Of a stretch of 43,685 nucleotides of DNA, positions 7,686-17,133 are shown piece by piece. The first letter of the stretch is position 1; each line of letters starts with the position of its first letter. This stretch comes from Caulobacter sp. 602-1. GTDB taxonomy: Bacteria > Pseudomonadota > Alphaproteobacteria > Caulobacterales > Caulobacteraceae. The DNA lies in contig NZ_RRYI01000013.1 of the NCBI RefSeq assembly GCF_003931565.1, positions 1 through 43,685 on the forward strand. The letters run 5' to 3'. A program made the translations under genes and the position numbers. The notes beneath the pieces were generated by a model. That model had not been told where the DNA came from. It saw only the letters and a program-made list of their open reading frames with translations, and searched no databases.

Positions 7686-8195
7686 CTAGACTCGCTGGCG
7701 TCCGTAGCCGACGTTCTTGACCACGTCCCGCGCGTCATAGGCGTCGCGGTCGCGCGGCGTCGGCCCCCTGCCGAACACCACCTCGATCGAGCGCGAGACC
7801 GCCGGGCCCGGGCCGAGATTGAAGCTCGTCCCCAGGCCGACGCCGACGCTCGATCGCCGCCCGAAGCTGGCCGAACCGCCGCCGACCGACACGCGCGGCC
7901 CACGGTCGTAACCGCTGATATTGGTCGAGCCGTCGGCGATCCGGAACCAGTCATAGCCGTCACGCAGGGCCAGCTCGGCGGCGCGCAACAGGGCATAGTC
8001 GGCGACCTGCGCCTCCTTGGCGCCCGGCCCGCCCTGGAAGGTGACGCGATAACGTCCGGCCTCCAGGCGATATTCCGAATAGCCGACGTCGTTGGGCGCG
8101 CCGAGCTGGGCGCGATAAACGGTCGGGGCGGTGGCGCAGGCGGCCAGCAGCAGGCCCGACAGGGCGGCGGCGATCAGGGGCTTGGCGATCTTCAT
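7686..8195 (-). CDS. CC0125/CC1285 family lipoprotein
   Basis: This 169-residue protein begins with a lipoprotein signal (MKIAKPLIAAALSGLLLAAC), whose lipobox LAAC places the lipidated cysteine at residue 20. The mature part starts with ATAPTVYRAQ, followed by YSEYRLEAGRYRVTFQG and a DYALLRAAELALRDGYDWF stretch. This pattern is characteristic of a small family named after two Caulobacter crescentus proteins, CC0125 and CC1285. The function is unknown; localisation is probably the outer membrane or periplasmic face. The gene abuts its convergent neighbour with no intervening bases and no terminator is visible between them. It is 11 nt downstream of the rluA-like gene and may share its transcript. 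Confidence 0.82.
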   Translation of the reverse strand: MKIAKPLIAAALSGLLLAACATAPTVYRAQLGAPNDVGYSEYRLEAGRYRVTFQGGPGAKEAQVADYALLRAAELALRDGYDWFRIADGSTNISGYDRGPRVSVGGGSASFGRRSSVGVGLGTSFNLGPGPAVSRSIEVVFGRGPTPRDRDAYDARDVVKNVGYGRQRV

Positions 8196-8206
8196 GGCGA
8201 ATATCC

Positions 8207-9018
8207 TCAGACCGGATCAACGGCCTCGGAACCGGGCTGTTCCGGAACCGCCAGATCCAGGGCCTGGAGCATGGCTTTGAAATCGGACGGAAGCGGGGCC
8301 ATGACCTTGCGCTCGCCGCCCAGCGGGTGCGGGAAGGTCAGGCGCGCGGCGTGCAGCATCAGGCGCGGCACGGCCGCGCCGCCCAGCATCAGCGCCCCGC
8401 CATAGCGACTGTCGCCCGCGAGCGGCCGGCCGATGGACGCCATATGGACCCGCAGCTGGTGCATGCGGCCGGTGTCGGGCGACAGCTCGACCAGCGCGGC
8501 GACACCGTTGCTGGCCAGGGTGCGATAGCGGCTGCGAGCGGTCTCGGCGTCCGGATGATCGGGCGCGCAGACCCGCATATAGGCCTCGCGGCCGATCGAC
8601 TCGCGGCGCAACGGGCTGTCGATCATGCCGCCCTTGGGCTCGGGCGCGCCCGGCGCGACGATGGCCAGGTAGGACTTGCGGAAGCGCTTGGCCATCATGG
8701 CCTCGCCCAGGAAGGCCGCGCCCGGCTTGGTCTTGGCCGTCAGGATCACGCCCGAGGTGTCGCGGTCCAGCCGATGGATCAGGCGCGGCCTGGCCTTGCC
8801 CGGCTTGGCGAACGCCCACAGCAGGTCGTCCAGCGTATGGGCCTTGATCCGCCCGCCCTGGCTGGACAGGCCGGCGGGCTTGTCCAGCACGATGATCGCC
8901 TCGTCCTCGTACAGCACCCATGACCGCGCCGCCTCGATCTCCTCGGGCGTCAGGGTGATCGGGCATTCGACGGCCTTGGGTTTGGCGACGCCGGGCGGAC
9001 GGCGGAATTTCGGACTGC

Positions 9019-9022
<4 letters not shown>
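8207..9022 (-). CDS. RluA-family pseudouridine synthase without S4 domain
   Basis: The 271-residue protein has the catalytic domain of RluA-type synthases. It shows VLDKPAGLSSQGG (46-58), the HRLDRDTSGVIL signature (83-94, catalytic Asp86) and DTGRMHQLRVHM, then GRPLAGDSRYGG. It lacks the N-terminal S4 domain of the paralogue at 4913-5908, which suggests a different RNA target; RluA-type enzymes of this size act on 23S rRNA or tRNA. The ATG at 9022 overlaps the rarA stop by 4 nt, so translation is probably coupled to rarA. Confidence 0.87.
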
Positions 9023-10320
<1,298 letters not shown>

Positions 10321-10354
10321 GCGACTCTTCTAGCAGGCCGCCGGGCGCAAGTCG

Positions 10355-11791
10355 TCAGCCCGAGAAGCGGGCCGTGATCCGCTGACCGTTGCGCTCGATC
10401 GTCACCACCCAGTTGCGGGTCGGCAGCTTCGCCGCGGCGTTGAGATCGGCCACCGTATTGACCGCGCGGCCATTGACCTCGCGGATGAAATCGCCCGGCT
10501 GCAGGCCGATATTGGCCGCGTAGCCGCCGCCGATCTTGGTCACCAGCACGCCCCTGCCAACGAACGGGTCGACGTCCAGGTCCTGGGCGACGGCCGGCGA
10601 CAGGTTGACCACCGTGGCGCCGTTGAACGGGTTGGCGCCCGACAGGGTGCGCTCGTCGCGGGCGGGAACTTCCGGCGCGGCCTCGGCGCGGACAGTCAGC
10701 GTCTGCTCTCGATCGTTGCGATGGATCTGCATCGGCACGCGGTCGCCGACCTTATGGGTGCCGATCGCGAAGGCGCCGCCGCCCTCGTCGTTCACCGCCC
10801 GGCCGTCGATCGACAGGATGACGTCGCCTTCCTTGAGGCCGGCGCGATCCGCCGACGAGCCGGGATAGACCTGAGCCACCAGCACGCCGCGCGGGGCGCT
10901 CATGCCCAGGCTCTTGGCGATGTCGCCGGTCACCGGCTGGCCCTTCACGCCCAGCCAGGGCCGCACAACGCTGTGGCCCCCGCCGAGGGCCGCCGAGACG
11001 ACCTGGCGGACCACGGCCGCCGGGATGGCGAAGCCCACCCCGCTGGACGAGCCCGAGCGCGAGATGATGAAGGTGTTGATGCCGACCAGGTCGCCGTCCA
11101 TGTCCACCAGCGGCCCGCCCGAATTGCCGGGATTGATGGCCGCGTCGGTCTGGATGTAGCTGCCGAAATTGGCCGCGCCGACGTCGGTGCGGGCCAGGGC
11201 CGAGACGATGCCGTTGGTCACGGTCTGCCCGACTCCGAACGGATTGCCCAGCGCCAGGACGAGGTCGCCGACCTCCATCTGGTCCTGATCGTCGATGGCC
11301 ATGACCGGCAGCTTCTCGCCCTTGGTGTCGATCTTCAGCACGGCCAGGTCGGCGCGCGGATCGTCCAGCAGAACCGTGGCCGGGAACTCGCGACGGTCGG
11401 CCAGCTGGACGGTGATGTCGCTCATCCCGTCGATATTGTGGTGGTTGGTGATGATCACCCCGTCGGCGCGGACGATGGCGCCCGAGCCCAGCGAGCCCTG
11501 CACCTGGCTGCCGCCCTGGCCGCCGCCGCCCATGAAGAAGTCCCAGAAGGGATCGACGCGGCGTTGCACCACCCGGCGGCTGGCGACGTTGACGACCGCC
11601 GGGGCGGCCTTTTTCACCACCGGCGAGAACGACAGCTTCATCGACGCCGCGTCGGCCGGGGCGCGGCGGGTCGGCTGCGGCATGTCGGGGACGGGTCCGT
11701 TGCCGACCGATTGGGCGTTGGACGGCCCGGCCGGATTCGAGCAGGCGGCCAGGAGGACGACGACGGGCAGCAGGGCGCGAATGGTCTTCAA
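10355..11791 (-). CDS. HtrA/Do-type serine protease with lipoprotein signal
   Basis: The 478-residue protein is a trypsin-fold protease of the DegP/DegQ group, acting on misfolded envelope proteins. The catalytic triad reads His118 (TNHHNID), Asp148 (PRADLAVLKI) and Ser224 (NPGNSGGPLV). Two PDZ domains follow, at about 280-360 and 390-475, the second ending in NWVVTIERNGQRITARFSG. The N-terminus, MKTIRALLPVVVLLAACSN, ends in a lipobox (LAAC, Cys17), so the enzyme is probably membrane-anchored rather than free in the periplasm as for classical DegP. A Gly-rich loop (about 88-97) sits after PFWDFFMG. It is followed after 34 nt by rarA. Confidence 0.9.
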   Translation of the reverse strand: MKTIRALLPVVVLLAACSNPAGPSNAQSVGNGPVPDMPQPTRRAPADAASMKLSFSPVVKKAAPAVVNVASRRVVQRRVDPFWDFFMGGGGQGGSQVQGSLGSGAIVRADGVIITNHHNIDGMSDITVQLADRREFPATVLLDDPRADLAVLKIDTKGEKLPVMAIDDQDQMEVGDLVLALGNPFGVGQTVTNGIVSALARTDVGAANFGSYIQTDAAINPGNSGGPLVDMDGDLVGINTFIISRSGSSSGVGFAIPAAVVRQVVSAALGGGHSVVRPWLGVKGQPVTGDIAKSLGMSAPRGVLVAQVYPGSSADRAGLKEGDVILSIDGRAVNDEGGGAFAIGTHKVGDRVPMQIHRNDREQTLTVRAEAAPEVPARDERTLSGANPFNGATVVNLSPAVAQDLDVDPFVGRGVLVTKIGGGYAANIGLQPGDFIREVNGRAVNTVADLNAAAKLPTRNWVVTIERNGQRITARFSG

Positions 11792-11869
11792 GAAAAGGCT
11801 CCTAACGTTCCTCGGGAACTCAGCCGAGCTTTCTGGCGAGTCTAAGGCGTTTTGCGCGATGGTAAGGCT

Positions 11870-13120
11870 TCAGGCCGCCCGCGGTTCCGGCGCGGGCAGC
11901 GGTCGGGCCTTTGCGTAGGCTAGCACGGTCGAGGCCAGCATCAGCGCCGCGGCGATCAGCACCGGCAGGCCCGGCATGTGCAGGGTCGCGTCGTGGCGGA
12001 TGGCGAACGCGAACGGAAACAGGAACAGCGGCGGCCCGATGATCGAGGCTATGCCCATCATCGCCGAATTGGCGCCTTGCAGCTGGCCCTGTTCGTTCGG
12101 CGCGACGCGGCGGGTCATCAGACCCTGCAGGCCCGGCTGGATCAGGCCCGACAGCGCGAACAGCGGCAGGCCGCACAGGTACAGCATTCCGGTCGGCGCC
12201 AGGGCGTAGATCATGAAGCCGGCGAAGCCGGAGAACAGGCCGATCATCAGCGCGCCGCGTTCGCCCACCGCCTTGACGACTCGCCCGACCACCAGGGCCT
12301 GGACGATTATGCTGGAAATGCCGCTGGCCATCAGGGTCAGGCCGATGGTCGCCGGCGACCAGCCGTAGCGGAAGCCCATATAGAGCACGAACACGCTGGG
12401 CAGGACGTTGTGGGCCAGCTGGAACAGGAAGCCGATGCCGGCCAACCCCAGCAGGCCCGGATGGCGGTTCAGCAGTTGCAGCGAGCCCACGGGATTGGCC
12501 TTCGTCCAGTCGAAGCGCGGCTGGCGGCGCTCGGGCGGCAGAGACTCCGGCAGCACGAAGAAGCCGTAGAGCCAGTTGCATAGCGCCAGTGCCGCGCAGA
12601 CCAGGAACGGCGCCCGATGGTCGAACTGCCACAGCCAGCCGCCCAAGGCCGGACCAAAGGTGAAGCCGACGCCGAACGCCGCGCCCATCAGGCCGAAACC
12701 CTTGGCGCGGTTCTCCGGCGTGGTGACGTCGGCGACATAGGCCGAGGCGGTCGAGAAGCTGGCCGCCGTCATGCCGTTGAAGATCCGGCCGACGAACAGC
12801 CACCACAGGCTGGGCGCGAAGGCCATGAACAGGAAGTCGACGCCCAGGCCGAAGATCGACGTCAGGATCACGGGCCGGCGGCCGAAGCGGTCGGACATCA
12901 AACCCAGGATCGGCGAGCAGAAGAACTGCATCACGCCCCAGACCGTGGCGAACAGGATGTTCCAGTCGGCCGCCACGGCCGTGTCGCCGCCGCCGAACTG
13001 CTTCACCAGGTTGGGCAGGACGGGGATCATCACGCCTAGCGACAGCACGTCCATGATCGCGGTGACGAAGATGAAGCCCAGCGCGGCCTGACGTTTGGCC
13101 CCGGTGATCGGTTGGTTCAT
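11870..13120 (-). CDS. MFS transporter, TetA/multidrug-like
   Basis: The 416-residue inner-membrane protein has about 12 hydrophobic segments and the major facilitator motif A, GLMSDRFGRRPVI, after the second segment. It resembles proton-driven drug exporters of the TetA(DHA1) group (VTAIMDVLSLGVMIPVLPNL at the start; FNGMTAASFSTASAYVADVT in the fourth/fifth segment). The substrate is unknown and I would not call it tetracycline resistance. The ATG at 13120 follows a strong GGAGGG site and overlaps the preceding SRPBCC gene's stop by 4 nt. It is the last gene of a five-gene operon that contains an ArsR-type repressor, so its expression may be ligand-induced. Confidence 0.85.
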   Translation of the reverse strand: MNQPITGAKRQAALGFIFVTAIMDVLSLGVMIPVLPNLVKQFGGGDTAVAADWNILFATVWGVMQFFCSPILGLMSDRFGRRPVILTSIFGLGVDFLFMAFAPSLWWLFVGRIFNGMTAASFSTASAYVADVTTPENRAKGFGLMGAAFGVGFTFGPALGGWLWQFDHRAPFLVCAALALCNWLYGFFVLPESLPPERRQPRFDWTKANPVGSLQLLNRHPGLLGLAGIGFLFQLAHNVLPSVFVLYMGFRYGWSPATIGLTLMASGISSIIVQALVVGRVVKAVGERGALMIGLFSGFAGFMIYALAPTGMLYLCGLPLFALSGLIQPGLQGLMTRRVAPNEQGQLQGANSAMMGIASIIGPPLFLFPFAFAIRHDATLHMPGLPVLIAAALMLASTVLAYAKARPLPAPEPRAA

Positions 13121-13611
13121 GGATCGCCCTCCCCGGCCGCCCCTAGTTGGACGCTGTTCGCCCGGCTCGCAAGACCCGCCAGCAGCGCCCGCCACCATTC
13201 CCCGTGCCGTTGCAGGAAGACGCCGTCCGGAAAGCTGTGCCGCGCCACGTGCGGGGCCGGCACGCTGTCCCAGCCGCGATGCTCGACGGTGACGCGAGTC
13301 CCCGCCTCCACCGCTTCGAACCGGACGTCGACCTCGGTGTCCATGCCCGGCGCGAAGGTCGCCTGCCGCCAGCCGAACACCAGGCGCGCGCCGCGCTCCC
13401 AGACCCGGACCTTGCCCACCTCGAACACCTGGCCGGTCGGCAGACGCTCCACCAGCCGGCCGTCTTCGAAGGCCATCACGCCCGGCGAACGCGGGGTGAA
13501 GGAGAACAGGGCGTTGGGACGCCACCACAGAGCGATGTCGTCGGTGAAGGCGTCGAACACCACCTCCGGCGGGGCGGCGATGCGCAGGGCGACCAGGATC
13601 CTGGAGTTCAC
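13117..13611 (-). CDS. SRPBCC (AHSA1-type) protein
   Basis: The 164-residue protein has the START-like/AHSA1 fold, seen in VALRIAAPPEVVFDAFTDDIALWW at the N-terminus, GRLVERLPTG, and EVDVRFEAVEAGTRVTVEHRGW near the C-terminus. Such proteins hold a hydrophobic ligand in a cavity and are often encoded next to ArsR-type regulators, as here. The ATG overlaps the ArsR gene's stop by 4 nt, and its own stop overlaps the MFS start by 4 nt. It is probably a cytoplasmic ligand-binding partner of the operon. The ligand is not known. Confidence 0.83.
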   Translation of the reverse strand: MNSRILVALRIAAPPEVVFDAFTDDIALWWRPNALFSFTPRSPGVMAFEDGRLVERLPTGQVFEVGKVRVWERGARLVFGWRQATFAPGMDTEVDVRFEAVEAGTRVTVEHRGWDSVPAPHVARHSFPDGVFLQRHGEWWRALLAGLASRANSVQLGAAGEGDP

Positions 13612-13937
13612 TTCGATCTGCCCTCGACGTGCGCCTTCAGGGCCGACAGCTGGTCGACCCAGTGATCCTCGGCCGCCTCCAGCCAGGCCTTGAGCTGGTC
13701 CATCGGTTCGGCCCGCAGACGGTAGACCCGGACGCGGGCGTCGAAGTCCGGATGGCTCTCCTCGACGAGGCCCGACTGGCGCAGGGCGCGCAGATGCCGA
13801 CTCATCGCCGGAGGCGTCAGGCCCAGACTTTCGGCCAGTTCTCCGGCCCGCCGGGGCCGTTCGCGCAGCAGGTCGACCGCCCTACGGCGGTGCGGGTCGG
13901 CAAGGGCCGCCAGGGTGCGGTCGAGCGCTTCGCTCAA
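13608..13937 (-). CDS. ArsR-family winged-helix regulator
   Basis: The 109-residue protein is a compact winged helix, with TLAALADPHRRRAVDLLRERP, ELAESLGLTPPAMSRHLRAL (recognition helix) and SGLVEESHPDFDARVRVYRL (wing). It lacks the ELCVCDL-type metal cysteine motif of metal-sensing ArsR proteins, and belongs to the subgroup paired with SRPBCC proteins. It probably represses the five-gene operon in which it lies, acting at the AT-rich dyad at 14740-14766. It overlaps both neighbours by 4 nt (ATGA). Confidence 0.86.
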   Translation of the reverse strand: MSEALDRTLAALADPHRRRAVDLLRERPRRAGELAESLGLTPPAMSRHLRALRQSGLVEESHPDFDARVRVYRLRAEPMDQLKAWLEAAEDHWVDQLSALKAHVEGRSK

Positions 13938-14269
13938 GGCTGGGCGCCCAGCAGCTTCTTGGGCGCGACATTGCGCCAGGCGTCGTTCAGCGCGCCGCGC
14001 GCCGTGGCCTCGTCGCAGGCGGCCAGACGCAGACGCGTAGCCCCGCCCTTGCCCCAGCCGCCCGGCACGGGGACGAACACCTCGGGCTCAGCCGCAACAC
14101 GCATCTCCTGCTGATCCGGCGTCAACTTGACCATCGCCCAGGCCGCGTCGGGATTGCCCAGGGTCGCGAAGATCTTCCCGCACCGAAAGTCGACCGTACC
14201 CATGTGCGAGCTCTCGATCGCCTGGGGCATCGACAAGGCCAACCGACGAAAGTCCTCCGGCGTGATCAT
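13934..14269 (-). CDS. MmcQ/YjbR family protein
   Basis: The 111-residue protein starts MITPEDFRRLALSMPQAIES and has VDFRCGKIFATL and WAMVKLTPDQQEM, the pattern of the YjbR/MmcQ family. Family members adopt a CyaY-like fold and are called DNA-binding proteins in databases, but their cellular job is not established. The ATG at 14269 overlaps the VOC stop, and its stop overlaps the ArsR start, each by 4 nt. Its position inside a regulated operon suggests a role linked to the same signal, but this is inference. Confidence 0.82.
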   Translation of the reverse strand: MITPEDFRRLALSMPQAIESSHMGTVDFRCGKIFATLGNPDAAWAMVKLTPDQQEMRVAAEPEVFVPVPGGWGKGGATRLRLAACDEATARGALNDAWRNVAPKKLLGAQP

Positions 14270-14724
14270 TCCGCGCCGACCGCGATCTTGAGGCCGCTGC
14301 GCTTCTCCATCTCGTCTGTCGAGACCGTCTCGACATCGGCCGAGACGGTCCAGATGTGCCCCTCGGGATCGCGGCAGCGATAGGTGCGCGCGCCGTAGAA
14401 CTGGGTTTCGGGCGGCGCGATGATCTCGGCCCCGGCCGCCCTGGCCCGCTCGCAGTGGGCGTCGACGTCGGCGGCGATGTAGATGTGAACCGACTGGGTG
14501 TTCTTTCCGCCCACCGAAGCCGGGCTGGCGTGGTGCTCGCTCCACTCGTTGCCGACCATGATCCGCGTGTCGGCATAGTCCATCTGCGAGTGGGCCAGAT
14601 TGCCGTCGGCGTCCTCGATCAGCAGGGTCAAGTCGAAGCCGAACGCCTTTTCCAGAAAGGCGATCGCGGCCTTGGGATCACGATAGACGACGGCCGAAAC
14701 CAGGCCAGGGCGGGAGTCGGACAT
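14266..14724 (-). CDS. VOC (glyoxalase/bleomycin-resistance-like) protein
   Basis: The 152-residue protein has one vicinal-oxygen-chelate repeat pair. RDPKAAIAFLEKAFGFDLTLLIED is the first beta-alpha-beta unit, HIYIAADVDAHCERARAAGAEI the second, and RTYRCRDPEGHIWT the typical metal-ligand-containing end (Glu in DPEGH). Members include glyoxalase I-like enzymes and antibiotic-binding proteins. This is the first gene of the operon that runs to the MFS transporter, and AAGGA lies 8 nt before its ATG. It could sequester or modify the compound that the transporter exports. The substrate is not visible. Confidence 0.84.
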   Translation of the reverse strand: MSDSRPGLVSAVVYRDPKAAIAFLEKAFGFDLTLLIEDADGNLAHSQMDYADTRIMVGNEWSEHHASPASVGGKNTQSVHIYIAADVDAHCERARAAGAEIIAPPETQFYGARTYRCRDPEGHIWTVSADVETVSTDEMEKRSGLKIAVGAE

Positions 14725-14739
14725 GACGGCGATCCTTGC

Positions 14740-14782
14740 GATATGAGGAAATATTTAACGCATATCGAAACTATCTCGGCAA
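14740..14782 (-). promoter_or_regulatory. Promoter and dyad operator of the VOC-to-MFS operon
   Basis: On the minus strand TTGCCG (14777-14782) and TTAAAT (14753-14758) form a -35/-10 pair with 18-bp spacing. The inverted repeat GATATG (14740-14745) / CATATC (14761-14766), with partly symmetric AT-rich sequence between its arms, covers the -10. A dyad of this size over the -10 is typical of ArsR-family operators, and an ArsR-type gene is the third gene downstream. Binding is inferred, not shown. Confidence 0.55.
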
Positions 14783-14810
14783 GCCTCTTCAGAGCGCCTC
14801 TCCGTTGTGG

Positions 14811-16052
14811 CTAGCGCAGCGCCTGACCTATCACCTTCAGCGAACCGTCGCCCTTCTCGGGCTTCACGCCGGTCACCTTCGCCAGCAGCGGATAGACGTC
14901 GACATTGTCGAACACGGGCAGCACGACGCCCGGCCTGAACGAGGGGCCGTGAGCCACGAACACCGCGCGCATCCTGACGTCATAGGGGTCGAAGCCGTGC
15001 GCCCCGCCGTCCTTGCCGTCCCACTTGCCGGGCTTCTTCCGAGCTTCCAGCGTCGTCGTGTACCAGCCGGTCTCCGACAGGCAGACGATGGCCGGCACGC
15101 GCCTGTTGCGGCCGTAGTGGAAACGCGCCGGGATCCGTCCCTTCTTCCAGCAGGTCATGTGCGGCGGCGCGGACTTGAGAAACGCCGCCTCGACCGCCTT
15201 GGCCTGGCCCGGCAGGGGCGAGAAGCTGGTCACCGCGCCCTTGGCGACAAGATGGATCTTCGAGACGTCGATCAGGTCGTCCAGCACCACGCGATGAGCG
15301 GCCGGCAGCGGCGCCATGCCGTGATCGGCGACGATGATGAGGTCGGTCGTCTCGAAACGTCCCCGCGCCTTGAGCCCCTCGACCAGACGGCCGATGCAGC
15401 GGTCCAGTTCGACCAGCGCCGCCGTCAGCTCCGGCGAGTCCGGACCATAGTGGTGCCCCTCCGTATCGGCGGCGTCGAAATAGAGGGTGGCGAAAGCCAG
15501 CGGCGGGCCGTCGGCGCTGTCCACCCAGGCCAGCACCTGGTCGATCCGCGCGTCGTACGGCAGGTCGTGCTGATACTTCATCCAGTGGCTGGGCCGGACG
15601 CCGTCGATCGCCGTCTCTGAGCCCGGCCAGAACATGGCGGCGCTCTTCTTGCCCTGCTGCTCGGCCGAGACCCAGAACGGCTTGGCCTGGTTCCACCAGC
15701 GCGGGTCGTTGGCGGTCGGGCCGTTCATCACGAACTTGGGCCCGCCGATCACGACGTCCTCCATCTCGTTGCCGACCACGCCGTTGCGGTCGGGGCGCTT
15801 GCCGGTCACCAGGGTGTAGTGGTTGGGATAGGTCAGGCTGGGAAACGAGGGTCGCATGGACCCGCGCGCGCCGTCGTCGGCCAGGACCTTCAGGTTCGGC
15901 GTCACGCCACGATCCAGATAGTCGGCGCGGAAACCGTCCATCGACACCAGAAGAGTCAGGTGCGGGGCCGTCTCGCGCGCCAGGACCGCCCCCGCGGACG
16001 TCAGCGCCAGGCCTAGGGCGAAAACCAGGGACAGGACGCGGCGGAACAACAT
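14811..16052 (-). CDS. Secreted nucleotide pyrophosphatase/phosphodiesterase-like protein
   Basis: The 413-residue protein belongs to the alkaline phosphatase superfamily, type I phosphodiesterase/nucleotide pyrophosphatase branch. A Sec signal peptide covers about residues 1-25 (MLFRRVLSLVFALGLALTSAGAVLA). The first metal ligand is Asp39 in LLVSMDGFRADYL. The nucleophile is Thr74 in RPSFPSLTYPNHYTLVTG. Later metal ligands are in AADTEGHHYGPDS and VADHGMAPL. The enzyme should cleave phosphodiester or pyrophosphate bonds of nucleotides in the periplasm. The ATG at 16052 was preferred over one at 16136 because only the shorter form begins with the signal peptide. It reads the same way as the VOC operon but is separated from it by a promoter. 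Confidence 0.86.
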   Translation of the reverse strand: MLFRRVLSLVFALGLALTSAGAVLARETAPHLTLLVSMDGFRADYLDRGVTPNLKVLADDGARGSMRPSFPSLTYPNHYTLVTGKRPDRNGVVGNEMEDVVIGGPKFVMNGPTANDPRWWNQAKPFWVSAEQQGKKSAAMFWPGSETAIDGVRPSHWMKYQHDLPYDARIDQVLAWVDSADGPPLAFATLYFDAADTEGHHYGPDSPELTAALVELDRCIGRLVEGLKARGRFETTDLIIVADHGMAPLPAAHRVVLDDLIDVSKIHLVAKGAVTSFSPLPGQAKAVEAAFLKSAPPHMTCWKKGRIPARFHYGRNRRVPAIVCLSETGWYTTTLEARKKPGKWDGKDGGAHGFDPYDVRMRAVFVAHGPSFRPGVVLPVFDNVDVYPLLAKVTGVKPEKGDGSLKVIGQALR

Positions 16053-16221
16053 CGACGCACTCTCGAAACCGAAACAGGCCTCCTGATCGACGCAAGGGAT
16101 TGCAGTCGTATGACAATCAGCGTTCGCCGACACCATGACCGCCTCTTAACTTGGCGGGGGCGAGCCGTCTCGCCATAGTCCCTTCGCCTGCCGACTCGTT
16201 TCGGCGCTCGGAACCCCCCGC

Positions 16222-17133
16222 ATGTCGATCGCCCTCGAGGCCGACCGCCTCACCAAGACCTACGGGGCGGTGCGCGCCCTCGACGACTTCTCCATCGCCA
16301 TTCCGGCCGGCGGCGTGTTCGGGGTGCTGGGTCCCAACGGCGCGGGCAAGAGCACCCTGTTTCGCATCGCGCTGGGCCTCGTGCGGCCCACCACCGGCTC
16401 GGCCCGGCTGTTCGGCGCCGCGCCCGGCGACATCACCGCCCTGCGCAAGGTCGGGGCGATGATCGAGACGCCGCGCTACCCCGCCTATCTGACCGGTCGC
16501 GACACCCTGAAGATGCTGGCCCTGGAGAGCGGGGCCAAGAACGCGGATGTCGACGGCTGGCTGGAGCGGGTCGGCATCGCCCATGCCGCCGACCGCTCGA
16601 CCGCCGGCTATTCGGTCGGCATGAAGCAGCGCCTGGGCCTGGCGGCCGCCTTCTTCACCAAGCCCGAGCTCGTCATCCTGGACGAGCCGACCAGCGGCAT
16701 GGACCCGGCCGGCATCCAGGAGATCCGGGCCCTGATCGTGGATCTGGCCAAGCGCGAGGGCGTCACCGTCATCCTGGCCAGCCACCAGCTGGACGAGGTG
16801 CGGCGCGTCTGCGAGCGCGTGGCCATCCTGTCCAAGGGCAAGGTCGTGGCCGAGGGCGGCGTGGCCGAACTGACCGCCGGCGAGGCCCGCCTGCGCATCA
16901 CCGCCGCCTCGCCCATCGCCCAGGTCCTGGGCGTGCTGGGCGCCAAGGGCGTCGCCGACGGCGCGGACGCGGCCCTGGCCGACATCCGCCGCGAGGAGGC
17001 GCCCGCCCTGATCCGCGCCCTGGTCGAGGCCGGGGTCGAGATCACCGAGGCGCGCTGGCGCGACGCCGACCTGGAGGGCGTCTACCTCCGGACCCTCGAA
17101 ACGGCCCAGCCGTCGAACGAAGGAGCGCTCTGA
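16222..17133 (+). CDS. ABC transporter ATP-binding protein (BcrA/YhaQ-like)
   Basis: The 303-residue ATPase shows Walker A GPNGAGKST (37-45), the signature SVGMK (131-135, from YSVGMKQRLGLA), Walker B VILDEP (151-156) and the switch His in ILASHQ (about 188). The signature and the roughly 80-residue C-terminal extension fit the two-component exporter group that includes bacitracin and drug exporters, with a dimer of this protein powering the membrane partner. Its stop codon overlaps the ATG of the permease gene (TGATG), so the two are translationally coupled. The cargo is unknown. Confidence 0.9.
   Translation: MSIALEADRLTKTYGAVRALDDFSIAIPAGGVFGVLGPNGAGKSTLFRIALGLVRPTTGSARLFGAAPGDITALRKVGAMIETPRYPAYLTGRDTLKMLALESGAKNADVDGWLERVGIAHAADRSTAGYSVGMKQRLGLAAAFFTKPELVILDEPTSGMDPAGIQEIRALIVDLAKREGVTVILASHQLDEVRRVCERVAILSKGKVVAEGGVAELTAGEARLRITAASPIAQVLGVLGAKGVADGADAALADIRREEAPALIRALVEAGVEITEARWRDADLEGVYLRTLETAQPSNEGAL

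Noticed and set aside
11870..13120. Tetracycline-resistance naming for the MFS gene
   Set aside because: The similarity is to the general DHA1 group; no feature supports a specific drug.
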